DNA of 64,000 nt, from NCBI RefSeq assembly GCF_003952165.1, contig NZ_RXFT01000011.1:158459-222458 (forward strand), in the 5' to 3' direction. Shown here piece by piece: positions 23,442 to 31,754 of this stretch. Position 1 is the first letter of the stretch; each line of letters opens with the position of its first letter. A program made the position numbers and the translations under genes. The notes beneath the pieces are model-generated. The model ran no database searches. It was not told where the DNA came from and was given only the letters and a program-made list of their open reading frames with translations. The stretch comes from Variovorax guangxiensis (GTDB taxonomy: Bacteria; Pseudomonadota; Gammaproteobacteria; Burkholderiales; Burkholderiaceae_C).

Positions 23442-25790
23442 ATGCCAGATACCGCCACGTCCTCGCGCACTTCCGGCTGCCCCGTCGCGCACGGCCCGCT
23501 GTCGTCCGAGCGAACGCCCACCGGCTGCCCGGTGAGCCAGCGCGCCGCCGGCTTCGACCCCTTCGAGGACGGCTACCAGCAGGATCCGCCCGAGTACGTG
23601 CGCTGGGCGCGCGAGCAGGAGCCCATCTTCTACAGCCCGAAGCTGGGCTACTGGGTGCTCACGCGCTACGAGGACATCAAGGCGGTGTTCCGCGACAACA
23701 TCACCTTCAGCCCCTCCATCGCGCTGGAGAAGATCACGCCCACGGGCGAGGAAGCCAACGCGGTGCTGGCCTCCTACGGCTTCGCGCTCAACCGCACGCT
23801 GGTCAACGAGGACGAGCCCGCCCACATGCCGCGCCGCAGAGCGCTGATGGACCCCTTCACGCCCGAGGCGCTGAAGCACCACGAGCCCATGGTGCGCGAG
23901 CTGGCGCGCGAGTACGTCGACCGCTTCATCGACGACGGCCGCGCCGACCTCGTCGACCAGATGCTGTGGGAGATCCCGCTCACCGTGGCGCTGCACTTCC
24001 TCGGCGTGCCCGAGGAAGACATGGACACGCTGCGCAAGTACTCCATCGCGCACACCGTCAACACCTGGGGCCGCCCGAAGCCCGAGGAGCAGGTGGCGGT
24101 GGCGCATGCGGTGGGCAATTTCTGGCAGTACGCCGGCAAGGTGCTGGCCAAGATGCGCCAGGACCCCGACGCGCCCGGCTGGATGCAGTACGGCATCCGC
24201 AAGCAGATGCTGCACCCCGAGGTGGTGACCGACTCGTACCTGCACTCGATGATGATGGCCGGCATCGTCGCCGCGCACGAGACCACGGCCAACGCCACCG
24301 CCAACGCGGTGAAGCTGCTGCTGCAGCACCCGCAGGTGTGGCGCGAGCTGTGCGAGGACCCGGGGCTCATCCCCAACGCGGTGGAGGAGTGCCTGCGCCA
24401 CAACGGCTCGGTGGCCGCATGGCGCCGCATGGTCACCAAAGACACGCAGGTCGGCGGCGTCGACCTGCCGGCGGGCTCGCGCCTGCTCATCGTCACCTCG
24501 TCGGCCAACCACGACGAGGGGCATTTCTCGGATGCCGACCTGTTCGACATCCGCCGCGACAACGCCAGCGACCATCTCACCTTCGGCTACGGCTCGCACC
24601 AGTGCATGGGCAAGAACCTGGCGCGCATGGAGATGCAGATATTCCTGGAGGAGTTCACGCGCCGGCTGCCGCACATGCGGCTTTCCGAGCAGCGCTTCAC
24701 CTACGTGCCGAACACCTCGTTCCGCGGTCCCGAGCACCTGTGGGTGGAATGGGACCCGGCCGCCAACCCCGAGCGCGCGAACCCTGGCCTGCGCGACGTG
24801 CGCGTGCCGGTGCGCATCGGCGAGCCCTCGGCGCATGCGATCGCGCGGCCCGTGGTGGTGCAGGGCGTGACGCCGGTGGCCGAGGGCGTCGTCAGGCTGC
24901 GCCTGGTGTCGCCCGATGGCAAGCCGCTGCCGCGCTGGACGGCCGGCTCGCACATCGACGTCGAATGCGGCACGCCCGAACTCTCGCGCCAGTATTCGCT
25001 GTGCGGCGACCCCGACGACGCGGGCGCCTTCGAAATCGCCGTGCTGCACGAGCCCGAGGGCCGCGGCGGCTCCGCCTGGGTGCATGCGAACGTGAAGGCC
25101 GGCGACCGGCTGCGTATCCGCGGCCCGCGCAACCACTTCAGGCTCGACGAATCGCTGGAGAAGGCGATCTTCATCGCCGGCGGCATCGGCATCACGCCGG
25201 TGAGTGCGATGGCGCGGCGCGCCAAGGCGCTGGGCATGGACTACGAGCTGCACTACAGCGGCCGCAGCCGCCGCAGCATGGCCTTCGTCGATGAGCTGGC
25301 TGCGCTGCATGGCGAGCGGCTGCACCTGCACGTTGCCGACGAAGGCCGGCGCAACGATTTGCAGGCGCTGCTCACGCAGCCGGTGCCCGGCGCGCAGGTC
25401 TACGCCTGCGGCCCGCTGCGCATGCTGCAGGCGCTGGAGGCGTGCTGCGCCGCATGGCCCGAGGGCGCGCTGCGCGTGGAGCATTTCGAATCCACGCTGG
25501 CCACGCTCGATCCGTCGAAGGAACAGGCCTTCGAGGTCGAGCTGAAGGATTCGGGCCTCGTCCTCACCGTGCCGCCCGACCAGACCCTGCTGACCGCGCT
25601 GCGCGCCGCCAACGTCGACGTGCAGAGCGATTGCGAGGAGGGGCTGTGCGGCTCCTGCGAGGTGCGCGTGCTCTCCGGCAAGGTCGATCACCGCGACGTG
25701 GTGCTCACGCGGGTGGAGCGCGACGCCAACACGAAGATGATGGCCTGCTGCTCGCGCGCCTGCGAGGGGCGGCTGGTGCTCGAACTCTGA
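23442..25790 (+). CDS. Self-sufficient cytochrome P450 fused to FMN reductase and [2Fe-2S] ferredoxin (CYP116-like)
   Basis: 782-residue class VII P450. The P450 domain (~1-430) has the I-helix motif AHETT (278-282), 'EECLRH' (ExxR) and the haem ligand Cys388 in 'FGYGSHQCMGKNLARME'. A phthalate-dioxygenase-reductase-type module follows: flavin site 'RQYSLCGDPDD' and NADH-binding 'IFIAGGIGITPVSAMARRA'. The C-terminal ferredoxin has Cys731, Cys736, Cys739 and Cys769 (C-x4-C-x2-C-x29-C). All domains look intact, so one protein can carry electrons from NAD(P)H to haem. Family members hydroxylate or dealkylate aromatics and thiocarbamates. The IclR and Bug neighbours suggest catabolism of an imported compound. 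The domain content is clear; the substrate is not known. Confidence 0.95.
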   Translation: MPDTATSSRTSGCPVAHGPLSSERTPTGCPVSQRAAGFDPFEDGYQQDPPEYVRWAREQEPIFYSPKLGYWVLTRYEDIKAVFRDNITFSPSIALEKITPTGEEANAVLASYGFALNRTLVNEDEPAHMPRRRALMDPFTPEALKHHEPMVRELAREYVDRFIDDGRADLVDQMLWEIPLTVALHFLGVPEEDMDTLRKYSIAHTVNTWGRPKPEEQVAVAHAVGNFWQYAGKVLAKMRQDPDAPGWMQYGIRKQMLHPEVVTDSYLHSMMMAGIVAAHETTANATANAVKLLLQHPQVWRELCEDPGLIPNAVEECLRHNGSVAAWRRMVTKDTQVGGVDLPAGSRLLIVTSSANHDEGHFSDADLFDIRRDNASDHLTFGYGSHQCMGKNLARMEMQIFLEEFTRRLPHMRLSEQRFTYVPNTSFRGPEHLWVEWDPAANPERANPGLRDVRVPVRIGEPSAHAIARPVVVQGVTPVAEGVVRLRLVSPDGKPLPRWTAGSHIDVECGTPELSRQYSLCGDPDDAGAFEIAVLHEPEGRGGSAWVHANVKAGDRLRIRGPRNHFRLDESLEKAIFIAGGIGITPVSAMARRAKALGMDYELHYSGRSRRSMAFVDELAALHGERLHLHVADEGRRNDLQALLTQPVPGAQVYACGPLRMLQALEACCAAWPEGALRVEHFESTLATLDPSKEQAFEVELKDSGLVLTVPPDQTLLTALRAANVDVQSDCEEGLCGSCEVRVLSGKVDHRDVVLTRVERDANTKMMACCSRACEGRLVLEL

Positions 25791-25794
25791 GGGC

Positions 25795-27699
25795 TCAGCC
25801 GGCGAGCGGCATCCGCAGCGCCACACGGGTCTCGCCGGGGCGCGACTGCAGGTGCAGCTCGGCGCCAAGGCGGCGGGCCCGCGTGCGCAGGCTGCGCAGC
25901 CCCGCGCCGGCCGTCCGGTCATCGACCGCAAAGCCGCGCCCGTCGTCGCGCACGCTGAGCTGGAGTTCGGCGCCCGCGCGCGCCACCGTCACGTCCACGC
26001 GGCGGCTCGCGCTGTGCTTGAGCACGTTGGTCAGCGCCTCTTGCAGGAAGCGCATCAGGTCCAGGCTCTGCGAGGGCGGCAATTCCAGCGTTTCGATGCC
26101 CGACACCTGCCAGCGGCAGTCGATGCCGTTGGCGTCGAGCAGCTCCGTGCTGCGGTGGCGCATCGGCACCAGCAGCTCGCCGAGCGCGCGGGCCCCGTCG
26201 TCGCGGCCGGTGGCGTCGATGATCAGCCGCAGGTCGTCGCGCAGGCGCTTGAGCATGGCGAGCAGCTCCGGCGCGCTGAGGTTCTCGGGCTTGCGCTCCA
26301 GCGTCGCGATGCTGCCCACCAGCATGCCGCCGAGCCCGTCGTGCAGGTCGCTCACCAGGTTCACGCGCTCGCCGATGCGTGCGTGCGCCAGCTCCAGCGC
26401 GTGCTGCTGGGCCAGCGTGGCGGCGAGCTCGGCCTTGGCTGCGTTCACCTCCTCGATCAGCTCGGTGTTGAAGTTCTCGATGCGACGCAGGCTCTGCGCG
26501 AAGCGCGCGGCCTGCGTCAGCGCCATGCCCAGCAGCAGCACGTACGACGACATGTTGGTGTAGTAGACGTTGCTGTCGATCACCTGCGTGAACACCAGCA
26601 GGTCGTGCGCGCCCGTCACGGCCGAGATCGCCATGAAGGGCGCGATGGAGCGCACCGGGCTGCCGCGATGGCGCCAGCCGTACACCAGGGCGCAGCTGTT
26701 CACCACGATGACCGTGAGGCCGCCCACCAGCGTCCAGATGGCCCTGTGCGCCGCCAGCGACGGCTCGGGCGCCAGCCACAGGTCGAGCACGCCGGCCAGC
26801 GCCACCAGCGCGGCCGCGCCTTCGAGCCGGGGCAGGCGGCGCCCGCAGTAGCGCAGCACGAACAACAGATAGGAGACGCTGAACACCAGCAGCAGCGAGG
26901 TGTTGAGCGCCTGCCAGTGATGGTTGGAGCCGAAAGGCCAGGGGCTGGTCGCGATCTGGTTGTAGGCGAAGAGCAGCCACAGCACCGACATCGCCGCGAA
27001 CCAGCCATAGGCCGTCTCGCGCCGGCGCAGCCACCACCATGCGGCGAAGAAGGCCGAGACCGCCGCGCTGACCGCGAGGCCCAGTACCTGCAGGTCGTGC
27101 CGCACCAGCCGTTCGCGCTCGAAGCGCGACTGCATCGCAGCCGGTTCGCCGATCTCGACCGGCCCCAGCCCCGCCTGGTAGGGCGCCAGCCCCGAGACGC
27201 GCACCAGCAGGGTGTTGGTGCCTGGCTTCAGCAGCGGCGGCGCCAGCAGCCAGTAGCGCGGCGTGTTCCAGGCGCGCGTGAGCGGCTCGACCAGGCTTTG
27301 GTCGCGCGAGATCGTCGTGCCGTTGAGCGAGACCTCGCCGGCCATGTTCAGGTAGTGCAGCAGCAGGCCGGCTTCACGCGCCTGCTCGGGCTGCTCCCAC
27401 GTCAGGCGGTACCAGACGACGCCGTCGAAGCCGGGCCAGCGGTTGGCCCAGCTGTCGGGCAGGGCGACGGGCGTCCAGCCTTCGGCGGGCGGGGCGGTGT
27501 CGTTCCAGCCGGTGCCGCGCACGGCCTCCACGCGCAGCGCGGGAGCGGCGGTTTCTCCGGCAGCGAAGGCCGGGCAGGCCGCGAGAAGAAGCAGGACGAA
27601 CGCGCCGCTCAGCGCAGCAAGCCATGCCGTCGCGCTTCGAAGACGGCCTCGGTGCGCGAACTGACGGCCAGCTTGCGGTAGATGTTCTTGGTGTGGCAT
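25795..27699 (-). CDS. Membrane sensor histidine kinase, 7TM-DISM-like with NarL-type kinase core
   Basis: 634 residues. Order: hydrophobic signal/anchor (~22-47), a periplasmic jelly-roll-like domain ('VVWYRLTWEQPEQAREAGLLLHYLNMAGEVSLNGTTI'), about seven transmembrane helices (~200-405), a short coiled coil, then HisKA_3 with phospho-His in 'LVSDLHDGLGGMLVGS' and an HATPase with 'LQEALTNVLKHS' and 'VRDDGRGF'. The only in-frame standard start lies at 27699, inside the response-regulator gene, so the two overlap by 91 bases. It is the likely cognate kinase of that regulator. The signal sensed is unknown. Confidence 0.88.
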   Translation of the reverse strand: MPHQEHLPQAGRQFAHRGRLRSATAWLAALSGAFVLLLLAACPAFAAGETAAPALRVEAVRGTGWNDTAPPAEGWTPVALPDSWANRWPGFDGVVWYRLTWEQPEQAREAGLLLHYLNMAGEVSLNGTTISRDQSLVEPLTRAWNTPRYWLLAPPLLKPGTNTLLVRVSGLAPYQAGLGPVEIGEPAAMQSRFERERLVRHDLQVLGLAVSAAVSAFFAAWWWLRRRETAYGWFAAMSVLWLLFAYNQIATSPWPFGSNHHWQALNTSLLLVFSVSYLLFVLRYCGRRLPRLEGAAALVALAGVLDLWLAPEPSLAAHRAIWTLVGGLTVIVVNSCALVYGWRHRGSPVRSIAPFMAISAVTGAHDLLVFTQVIDSNVYYTNMSSYVLLLGMALTQAARFAQSLRRIENFNTELIEEVNAAKAELAATLAQQHALELAHARIGERVNLVSDLHDGLGGMLVGSIATLERKPENLSAPELLAMLKRLRDDLRLIIDATGRDDGARALGELLVPMRHRSTELLDANGIDCRWQVSGIETLELPPSQSLDLMRFLQEALTNVLKHSASRRVDVTVARAGAELQLSVRDDGRGFAVDDRTAGAGLRSLRTRARRLGAELHLQSRPGETRVALRMPLAG

Positions 27700-28316
27700 T
27701 CCACGGTCAGTCTGGAGATCGAGAGCGATTCGGCCATGTCGCGGTTGCTCAGGCCCTGCGAGACGAGCTCGAGTATCTTGAGCTCCCGGCGCGTGAGCGC
27801 CGCCGGTGCCTCTGCGCAGGCCTGCGCCTGCGCGGGCGCGTCGGCCGGTGGCTGGTGCGATGCGAGCCAGGCGAGGATGTGGCGCGCGATGCTCGGGTCG
27901 ATGGGCGCGCCGCCCTGTTCGATGCTGCGCAGCGCGATGCCCAGCTCGACGTCGTCGCGCTCCTTCAGCAGGTAGCCGATGGCGCCCGCGCGCAGGGCCG
28001 CGAAGATGATCTCCTCGGTGCGCCAGGCCGAGATCACCACCGCCGGTACGCCCGGGTGGTGCGCCTGCAGCCAGCCGATGAGCTCCACCCCGCTGCCGTC
28101 GGGCAGGCCGATGTCCACCAGCACCACGCCGTAGCCTCGTTCGCCCAGCAGCTGCCGGGCGCCTGCGACGCTGTCGGTCACCGAGATGCGGCTCTCGTCG
28201 CAGCCGAGGGAAGACAGCACATGGCGCAGGCGCTCCTGCGTGGCCGGATCGTCCTCGACGATCAGCGTGGGGCTCAGCGAGACGGGTTCGGCGGCTTCAG
28301 CGGGAAGAGAGGACAT
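27609..28316 (-). CDS. LuxR/NarL-type response regulator
   Basis: 235 residues. Receiver domain with acidic pocket 'IVEDD' and phospho-acceptor Asp68 in 'VVLVDIGLPDG', then 'VVISAW' and 'GYLLKERDD' (Lys switch). C-terminal LuxR HTH: 'LTRRELKILELVSQGLSNRDMAESLSISRLTVECHTKNIYRKL'. It lies upstream of and overlaps the kinase gene, so the pair is translationally linked. It is a transcription factor with targets not evident here. Confidence 0.93.
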   Translation of the reverse strand: MSSLPAEAAEPVSLSPTLIVEDDPATQERLRHVLSSLGCDESRISVTDSVAGARQLLGERGYGVVLVDIGLPDGSGVELIGWLQAHHPGVPAVVISAWRTEEIIFAALRAGAIGYLLKERDDVELGIALRSIEQGGAPIDPSIARHILAWLASHQPPADAPAQAQACAEAPAALTRRELKILELVSQGLSNRDMAESLSISRLTVECHTKNIYRKLAVSSRTEAVFEARRHGLLR

Positions 28317-28386
28317 GCGGCGGAATCTTCGGCCGGCCTGGCGCGGCGGGTGGAACGTATCTGCCTATTTTCCCGTTTGCTGCCGA

Positions 28387-28983
28387 CTACTGCCGAGCCG
28401 GCCTGCACATGATCAGGTACGCCGAGTTCGTGACCGGCTCCAGGTGCTCGGCCTCGCCGCGGAAGCCCAGCCGCTCGTAGAAGGCCACGCTGCGCGGCGT
28501 GAAGGTTTCCAGGAAGCAGGGCACACCCGCCGCGTCGGCCTCGGCCAGGGTCGGCGCCAGCAGTTGCGCGCCCAGCCCGCGTCCCTGCGCCGAGGGCGAG
28601 ATGCCGAGGATCGACAGGTACCAGGCATGCGCCGGCACCACGGCCGGCGAGCGCGCGGCCATGAAATCGACGATGCGGCGGTAGTTGCCGTGGCCGCGCG
28701 GGCCCAGCGTGGCGGCGAGGTATTCGCCCTTTGCCGCCGACTCGGCCGCGTCGAGCGCATCGGCGCGCGGCAGCAGCCAGGCCGCCGCGCCGAGCCGGGC
28801 ATCTTCGGCGGCGAGGTAGCGGCCGGTGCGCGCGGCCTCGCCCAGCGAATAGGCGAAGTAGTCGGCGAGCACCGCCTTGCGCGCCGGCATGTCGTCCTCG
28901 AAATCGACGGAGATCGCCAGGTAGAACGGATCGACGATCAGGGCGTCGGCCAGCGCGGGCGCTGGCGGGAAGTCGGGCTGCAT
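28387..28983 (-). CDS. GNAT family N-acetyltransferase
   Basis: 198 residues from the ATG at 28983; the longer in-frame extension is antisense shadow of the SDR region. The acetyl-CoA motif A is 'WYLSILGISPSAQGRGLGAQLLAPTLAEADAAG' (Q-G-R-G-L-G), followed by 'CFLETFTPRSVAFYERLGF', the usual motif B ending. The acceptor substrate is unknown. It reads as a single gene between the response regulator and the SDR gene. Confidence 0.88.
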   Translation of the reverse strand: MQPDFPPAPALADALIVDPFYLAISVDFEDDMPARKAVLADYFAYSLGEAARTGRYLAAEDARLGAAAWLLPRADALDAAESAAKGEYLAATLGPRGHGNYRRIVDFMAARSPAVVPAHAWYLSILGISPSAQGRGLGAQLLAPTLAEADAAGVPCFLETFTPRSVAFYERLGFRGEAEHLEPVTNSAYLIMCRPARQ

Positions 28984-29045
28984 GCGGAATCGGCTCGGTT
29001 CGGGAATGACCCGGGCGATTCTAGGGAGCCCGGTCGGGCCCGGCC

Positions 29046-29849
29046 TCAGTCCAGCGTGATGCCCCCGCTCAGGTTGAGCACCGCGCCGGTCATCGCGCCG
29101 GCGCCTTCCGAGGCCGCGAACAGCGCGGTGGCGGCCATCTGGTCGAGCGAGGGCAGCCGCTCCACCAGCAGCCCGGGCGGCTTGGCCGCGAGCATCTGCT
29201 CGACCGTGAGCCCCATGCTTTCCGCCGCCGGGCGGAACACCTCGCGGGCGTGCGAGCCGGCGGTCACCGCCTCGGGAATGGCATGCGAGCGGATGCACAC
29301 GGTACGGATGTTGAAGGCCGCCATCTCGCCCGCCATGTGGCGCGACAGCGCCTCCACGCCCGCGCAGGCCACCGCATGGCCCAGGTAGCCCGGCCCCGGC
29401 ATGCGCGAGGCCGGCGTCGACACCGACAGGATCACGCCGCCGCCGCGCTTGGCCATGTGCGGCGCCACGGCCTTCGCCGTGAGGAAGCAGCTCCGGGTGT
29501 AGGCCTGCACGGGCAGGAAGAAGTCTTCCAGCGGCAGCTCCGCCAGCGGCGTGCCCTGCACGTGGACGATGCCGATGGCATTGAGCGCGATGTCGATGCC
29601 GCCGGCGCGCCCGGCCACTTCGGCGGCGTGGCGGACCATGGCCTGTTCGTCGAGCGCGTCGACCACGGCAGCCTCGGCATGCCCGCCGCCGGCCTCGATG
29701 GAGCGCACCGCCGCGTCGAGCCTGGCGCGGTCGCGCCCCGTGATGAACACCCTGGCGCCTTCACGCGCGAAGGCGCGGGCCACCGCCGCACCGATGGCTC
29801 CGCTGCCACCATGAACCACCACGCATTTGTCCTTGAATGTCTGCGACAT
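29046..29849 (-). CDS. SDR-family protein with substituted catalytic residues
   Basis: 267 residues, Rossmann fold. ATG at 29849 with AAGGA upstream. The nucleotide-binding loop is 'VVVHGGSGAIGAAVA' and 'NAIG' replaces NNAG. The active-site serine is present in 'ILSVSTPAS' (Ser142/144). The usual Tyr-x3-Lys is not: aligned on 'AGVEALSRHMAGEM', the expected Tyr is His158 and the Lys is Cys162 ('GHAVACAGVEAL'). Tyr155 is nearby, but its +4 residue is Ala. It may be a non-catalytic SDR or use different chemistry. It lies 97 bases downstream of the YCII gene on the same strand and may belong to the sigma-factor operon. Confidence 0.82.
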   Translation of the reverse strand: MSQTFKDKCVVVHGGSGAIGAAVARAFAREGARVFITGRDRARLDAAVRSIEAGGGHAEAAVVDALDEQAMVRHAAEVAGRAGGIDIALNAIGIVHVQGTPLAELPLEDFFLPVQAYTRSCFLTAKAVAPHMAKRGGGVILSVSTPASRMPGPGYLGHAVACAGVEALSRHMAGEMAAFNIRTVCIRSHAIPEAVTAGSHAREVFRPAAESMGLTVEQMLAAKPPGLLVERLPSLDQMAATALFAASEGAGAMTGAVLNLSGGITLD

Positions 29850-29946
29850 CGTCTTTTCCTTGGTTTGCCGCCCGCGAAATGCGTGCGTTCCAGCCAAGGA
29901 CGGGCGGCGGGGGCCCGATCCGACAACGCCGGCAGTTTTTTTTACT

Positions 29947-30327
29947 TCAGACCTGCGGAATGCGCGCAGCAATCACACCTGGGTCGTACCAGGTGATCGG
30001 CCTGATCTCGAACACGCCGCCCTCGAAGGCCAGCCGGTGCGCTGCGTGGGTGGCTTCCTCGACCGACTCGCACTCCACGATGTAGATGCCCATGAGCTGC
30101 TCCTTCGTCTCGGCGAAGGGCCCGTCGGTGACCAGCGGATGCATGTCGCCCGCGCGGCGCACCGTGGTCGCCACATTGGGCATCAGCCGCAGCACGGTGC
30201 CGAGCCGGCCCTGGCCTTGGAGGTCCTCGCGCAGGTCGGTGTGGCGTTCGAGCATTTCCTCTTCGACACCGGGCTCCCAGGCGGCCACCGCGGATTCGGA
30301 GCCGTAGATGAGGATGGAATAAAGCAT
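29947..30327 (-). CDS. YCII/DGPF-domain protein, partner of an ECF sigma factor
   Basis: 126 residues of the YCII-related family, with the family signature 'HPLVTDGPFAETKEQLMGIYIVE' (DGPF). ATG at 30327 with AAGGAAG upstream. It is 53 bases downstream of the ECF gene. Genes of this type are the conserved neighbours of ECF42 sigma factors. Its biochemical role is not established; it may be a regulator or target of the sigma factor. Confidence 0.9.
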   Translation of the reverse strand: MLYSILIYGSESAVAAWEPGVEEEMLERHTDLREDLQGQGRLGTVLRLMPNVATTVRRAGDMHPLVTDGPFAETKEQLMGIYIVECESVEEATHAAHRLAFEGGVFEIRPITWYDPGVIAARIPQV

Positions 30328-30380
30328 GGTCTTCCTTTTCTTTTCCGTGTTTCGTGGGTGGCGGGCGGGGTGGAATCGGG

Positions 30381-31634
30381 TCAGCCGGGCCTGCCCAGGC
30401 GGTCGAGCATCGCCCGGATGTGCGCGGCCTCCGCGGCGGTACGGGCCATGCCCAGGGCGCGAGCGAAGGCGGCGCGGGCCTCGTCGGGGCGCTGCAACTC
30501 CATCAGCAGTGCGCCCCGCAGGCCGTGGAAGTGGAAGTAGCCGTCCAGCGCGCCGGCCAGCGGCTCGGTCAGCGCCAGCGCGACCTGCGGCCCGTGCAGC
30601 TTGTGCACTGCCACCGCGCGGTTCAGCGTGACGACGGGAGAGGGCTGCAGTGTTTCGAGCGCTGCGTAGAGGCGGTCGATCTCGGCCCAGTCGGTGTCCC
30701 GGGCGCGCGGCGCCTGCGCGTGGGTGGCGGCGATGGCGGCCTGCAACTGGTAGGGGCCGGGCCTGCGCTGCCGCAGTGCGCCTTCGACCAGCGCCAGCCC
30801 TTCGTCGATGAGCGCGCGGTTCCAGCGTGCGCGGTCCTGGTCCTCGAGCAGTACGACCATGCCGCCCGCATCGAGACGCGCATCGGCGCGCGCGTGCTGC
30901 AGCAGGAGCAGGGCGAGCAGGCCCATCAGCTCGGGCTCGCCGGGGAACAGGCCGAGCAGCAGCCGCGCAAGGCGTATCGCTTCCTCGCACAGTGCGGCGC
31001 GCACATGCTCCTCGCCGCCGCTGGCCGAATAGCCTTCGTTGAAGAGCAGGTAGACGGTGGTGCACACGGCCGCCAGCCGCTCGTCGCGCTCGCGCCGGCC
31101 CGGCGTGTCGAAGGGAATGCCGGCCGAGGCCACGCGCTTCTTGGCGCGGGTGATGCGCTGCTCCATCGCGGCCTCGCCGACCAGGAAGGCGCGAGCGATC
31201 TCGCGCACCGACAGGCCCGAGACGACGCGCAGCGCCAGTGCGATCTGCTGCGTCAGCGGCAGCTCGGGGTGGCAGCAGACGAAGAGCAGGCGCAGCACGT
31301 CGTCGCGGTAGTGCGCCTGGTCGAGCTGTTCGACGAGGGCGGCCTCGGTGTCGTCCAGGTCTGAAACGAGCGAGTCGTCCTCCGGCAGCGGCTCGTGCTG
31401 GCCGCGCCGGCGCACTTCGTCGAGCGCCGCGTTGCGCCCGACGAAGATCAGCCAGGCCAGCGGGTCGCGCGGCGGGCCGCTTTCGGGCCAATGGCGCAGG
31501 GCGCGCAGGCTGGCTTCCTGGAAGGCTTCCTCGGCCATGTCGAGCTCGCGGAAGTAGCGCAGCAGCGCGGCCACCGCGCGCGGGCGCGAGGCGGTCAGCG
31601 TGGTGGCGATCCAGGCGGTGTCGGCGTCGGTCAT
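30381..31634 (-). CDS. ECF42-type RNA polymerase sigma factor with TPR-like C-terminal extension
   Basis: 417 residues, much longer than ordinary ECF factors. The sigma part is residues ~1-170: region 2 'LLRYFRELDMAEEAFQEASLRALRHWPESGPP' and region 4 'LALRVVSGLSVREIARAFLVGEAAMEQRITRAKKRV'. The remaining ~240 residues form a helical extension ('LFNEGYSASGG', 'ALIDEGLALVEGAL', 'PVVTLNRAVAVHKLHGPQVAL'), which in ECF42 members replaces an anti-sigma factor. No anti-sigma gene is present. The frame is open far upstream, antisense to the amidase, but MTDADTAW at 31634 is the proper sigma start. Confidence 0.92.
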   Translation of the reverse strand: MTDADTAWIATTLTASRPRAVAALLRYFRELDMAEEAFQEASLRALRHWPESGPPRDPLAWLIFVGRNAALDEVRRRGQHEPLPEDDSLVSDLDDTEAALVEQLDQAHYRDDVLRLLFVCCHPELPLTQQIALALRVVSGLSVREIARAFLVGEAAMEQRITRAKKRVASAGIPFDTPGRRERDERLAAVCTTVYLLFNEGYSASGGEEHVRAALCEEAIRLARLLLGLFPGEPELMGLLALLLLQHARADARLDAGGMVVLLEDQDRARWNRALIDEGLALVEGALRQRRPGPYQLQAAIAATHAQAPRARDTDWAEIDRLYAALETLQPSPVVTLNRAVAVHKLHGPQVALALTEPLAGALDGYFHFHGLRGALLMELQRPDEARAAFARALGMARTAAEAAHIRAMLDRLGRPG

Positions 31635-31754
31635 GCGGTCGCTTGTTTGTCCTTCGTTCCTGCTCACCCAAGGACGCGCCAGTATGCGTCGCGCCGACAC
31701 GCTCGGCAAAATCGGACGCACTTTCCTCGATGAACAAGAAATGGAGCAATGCGA

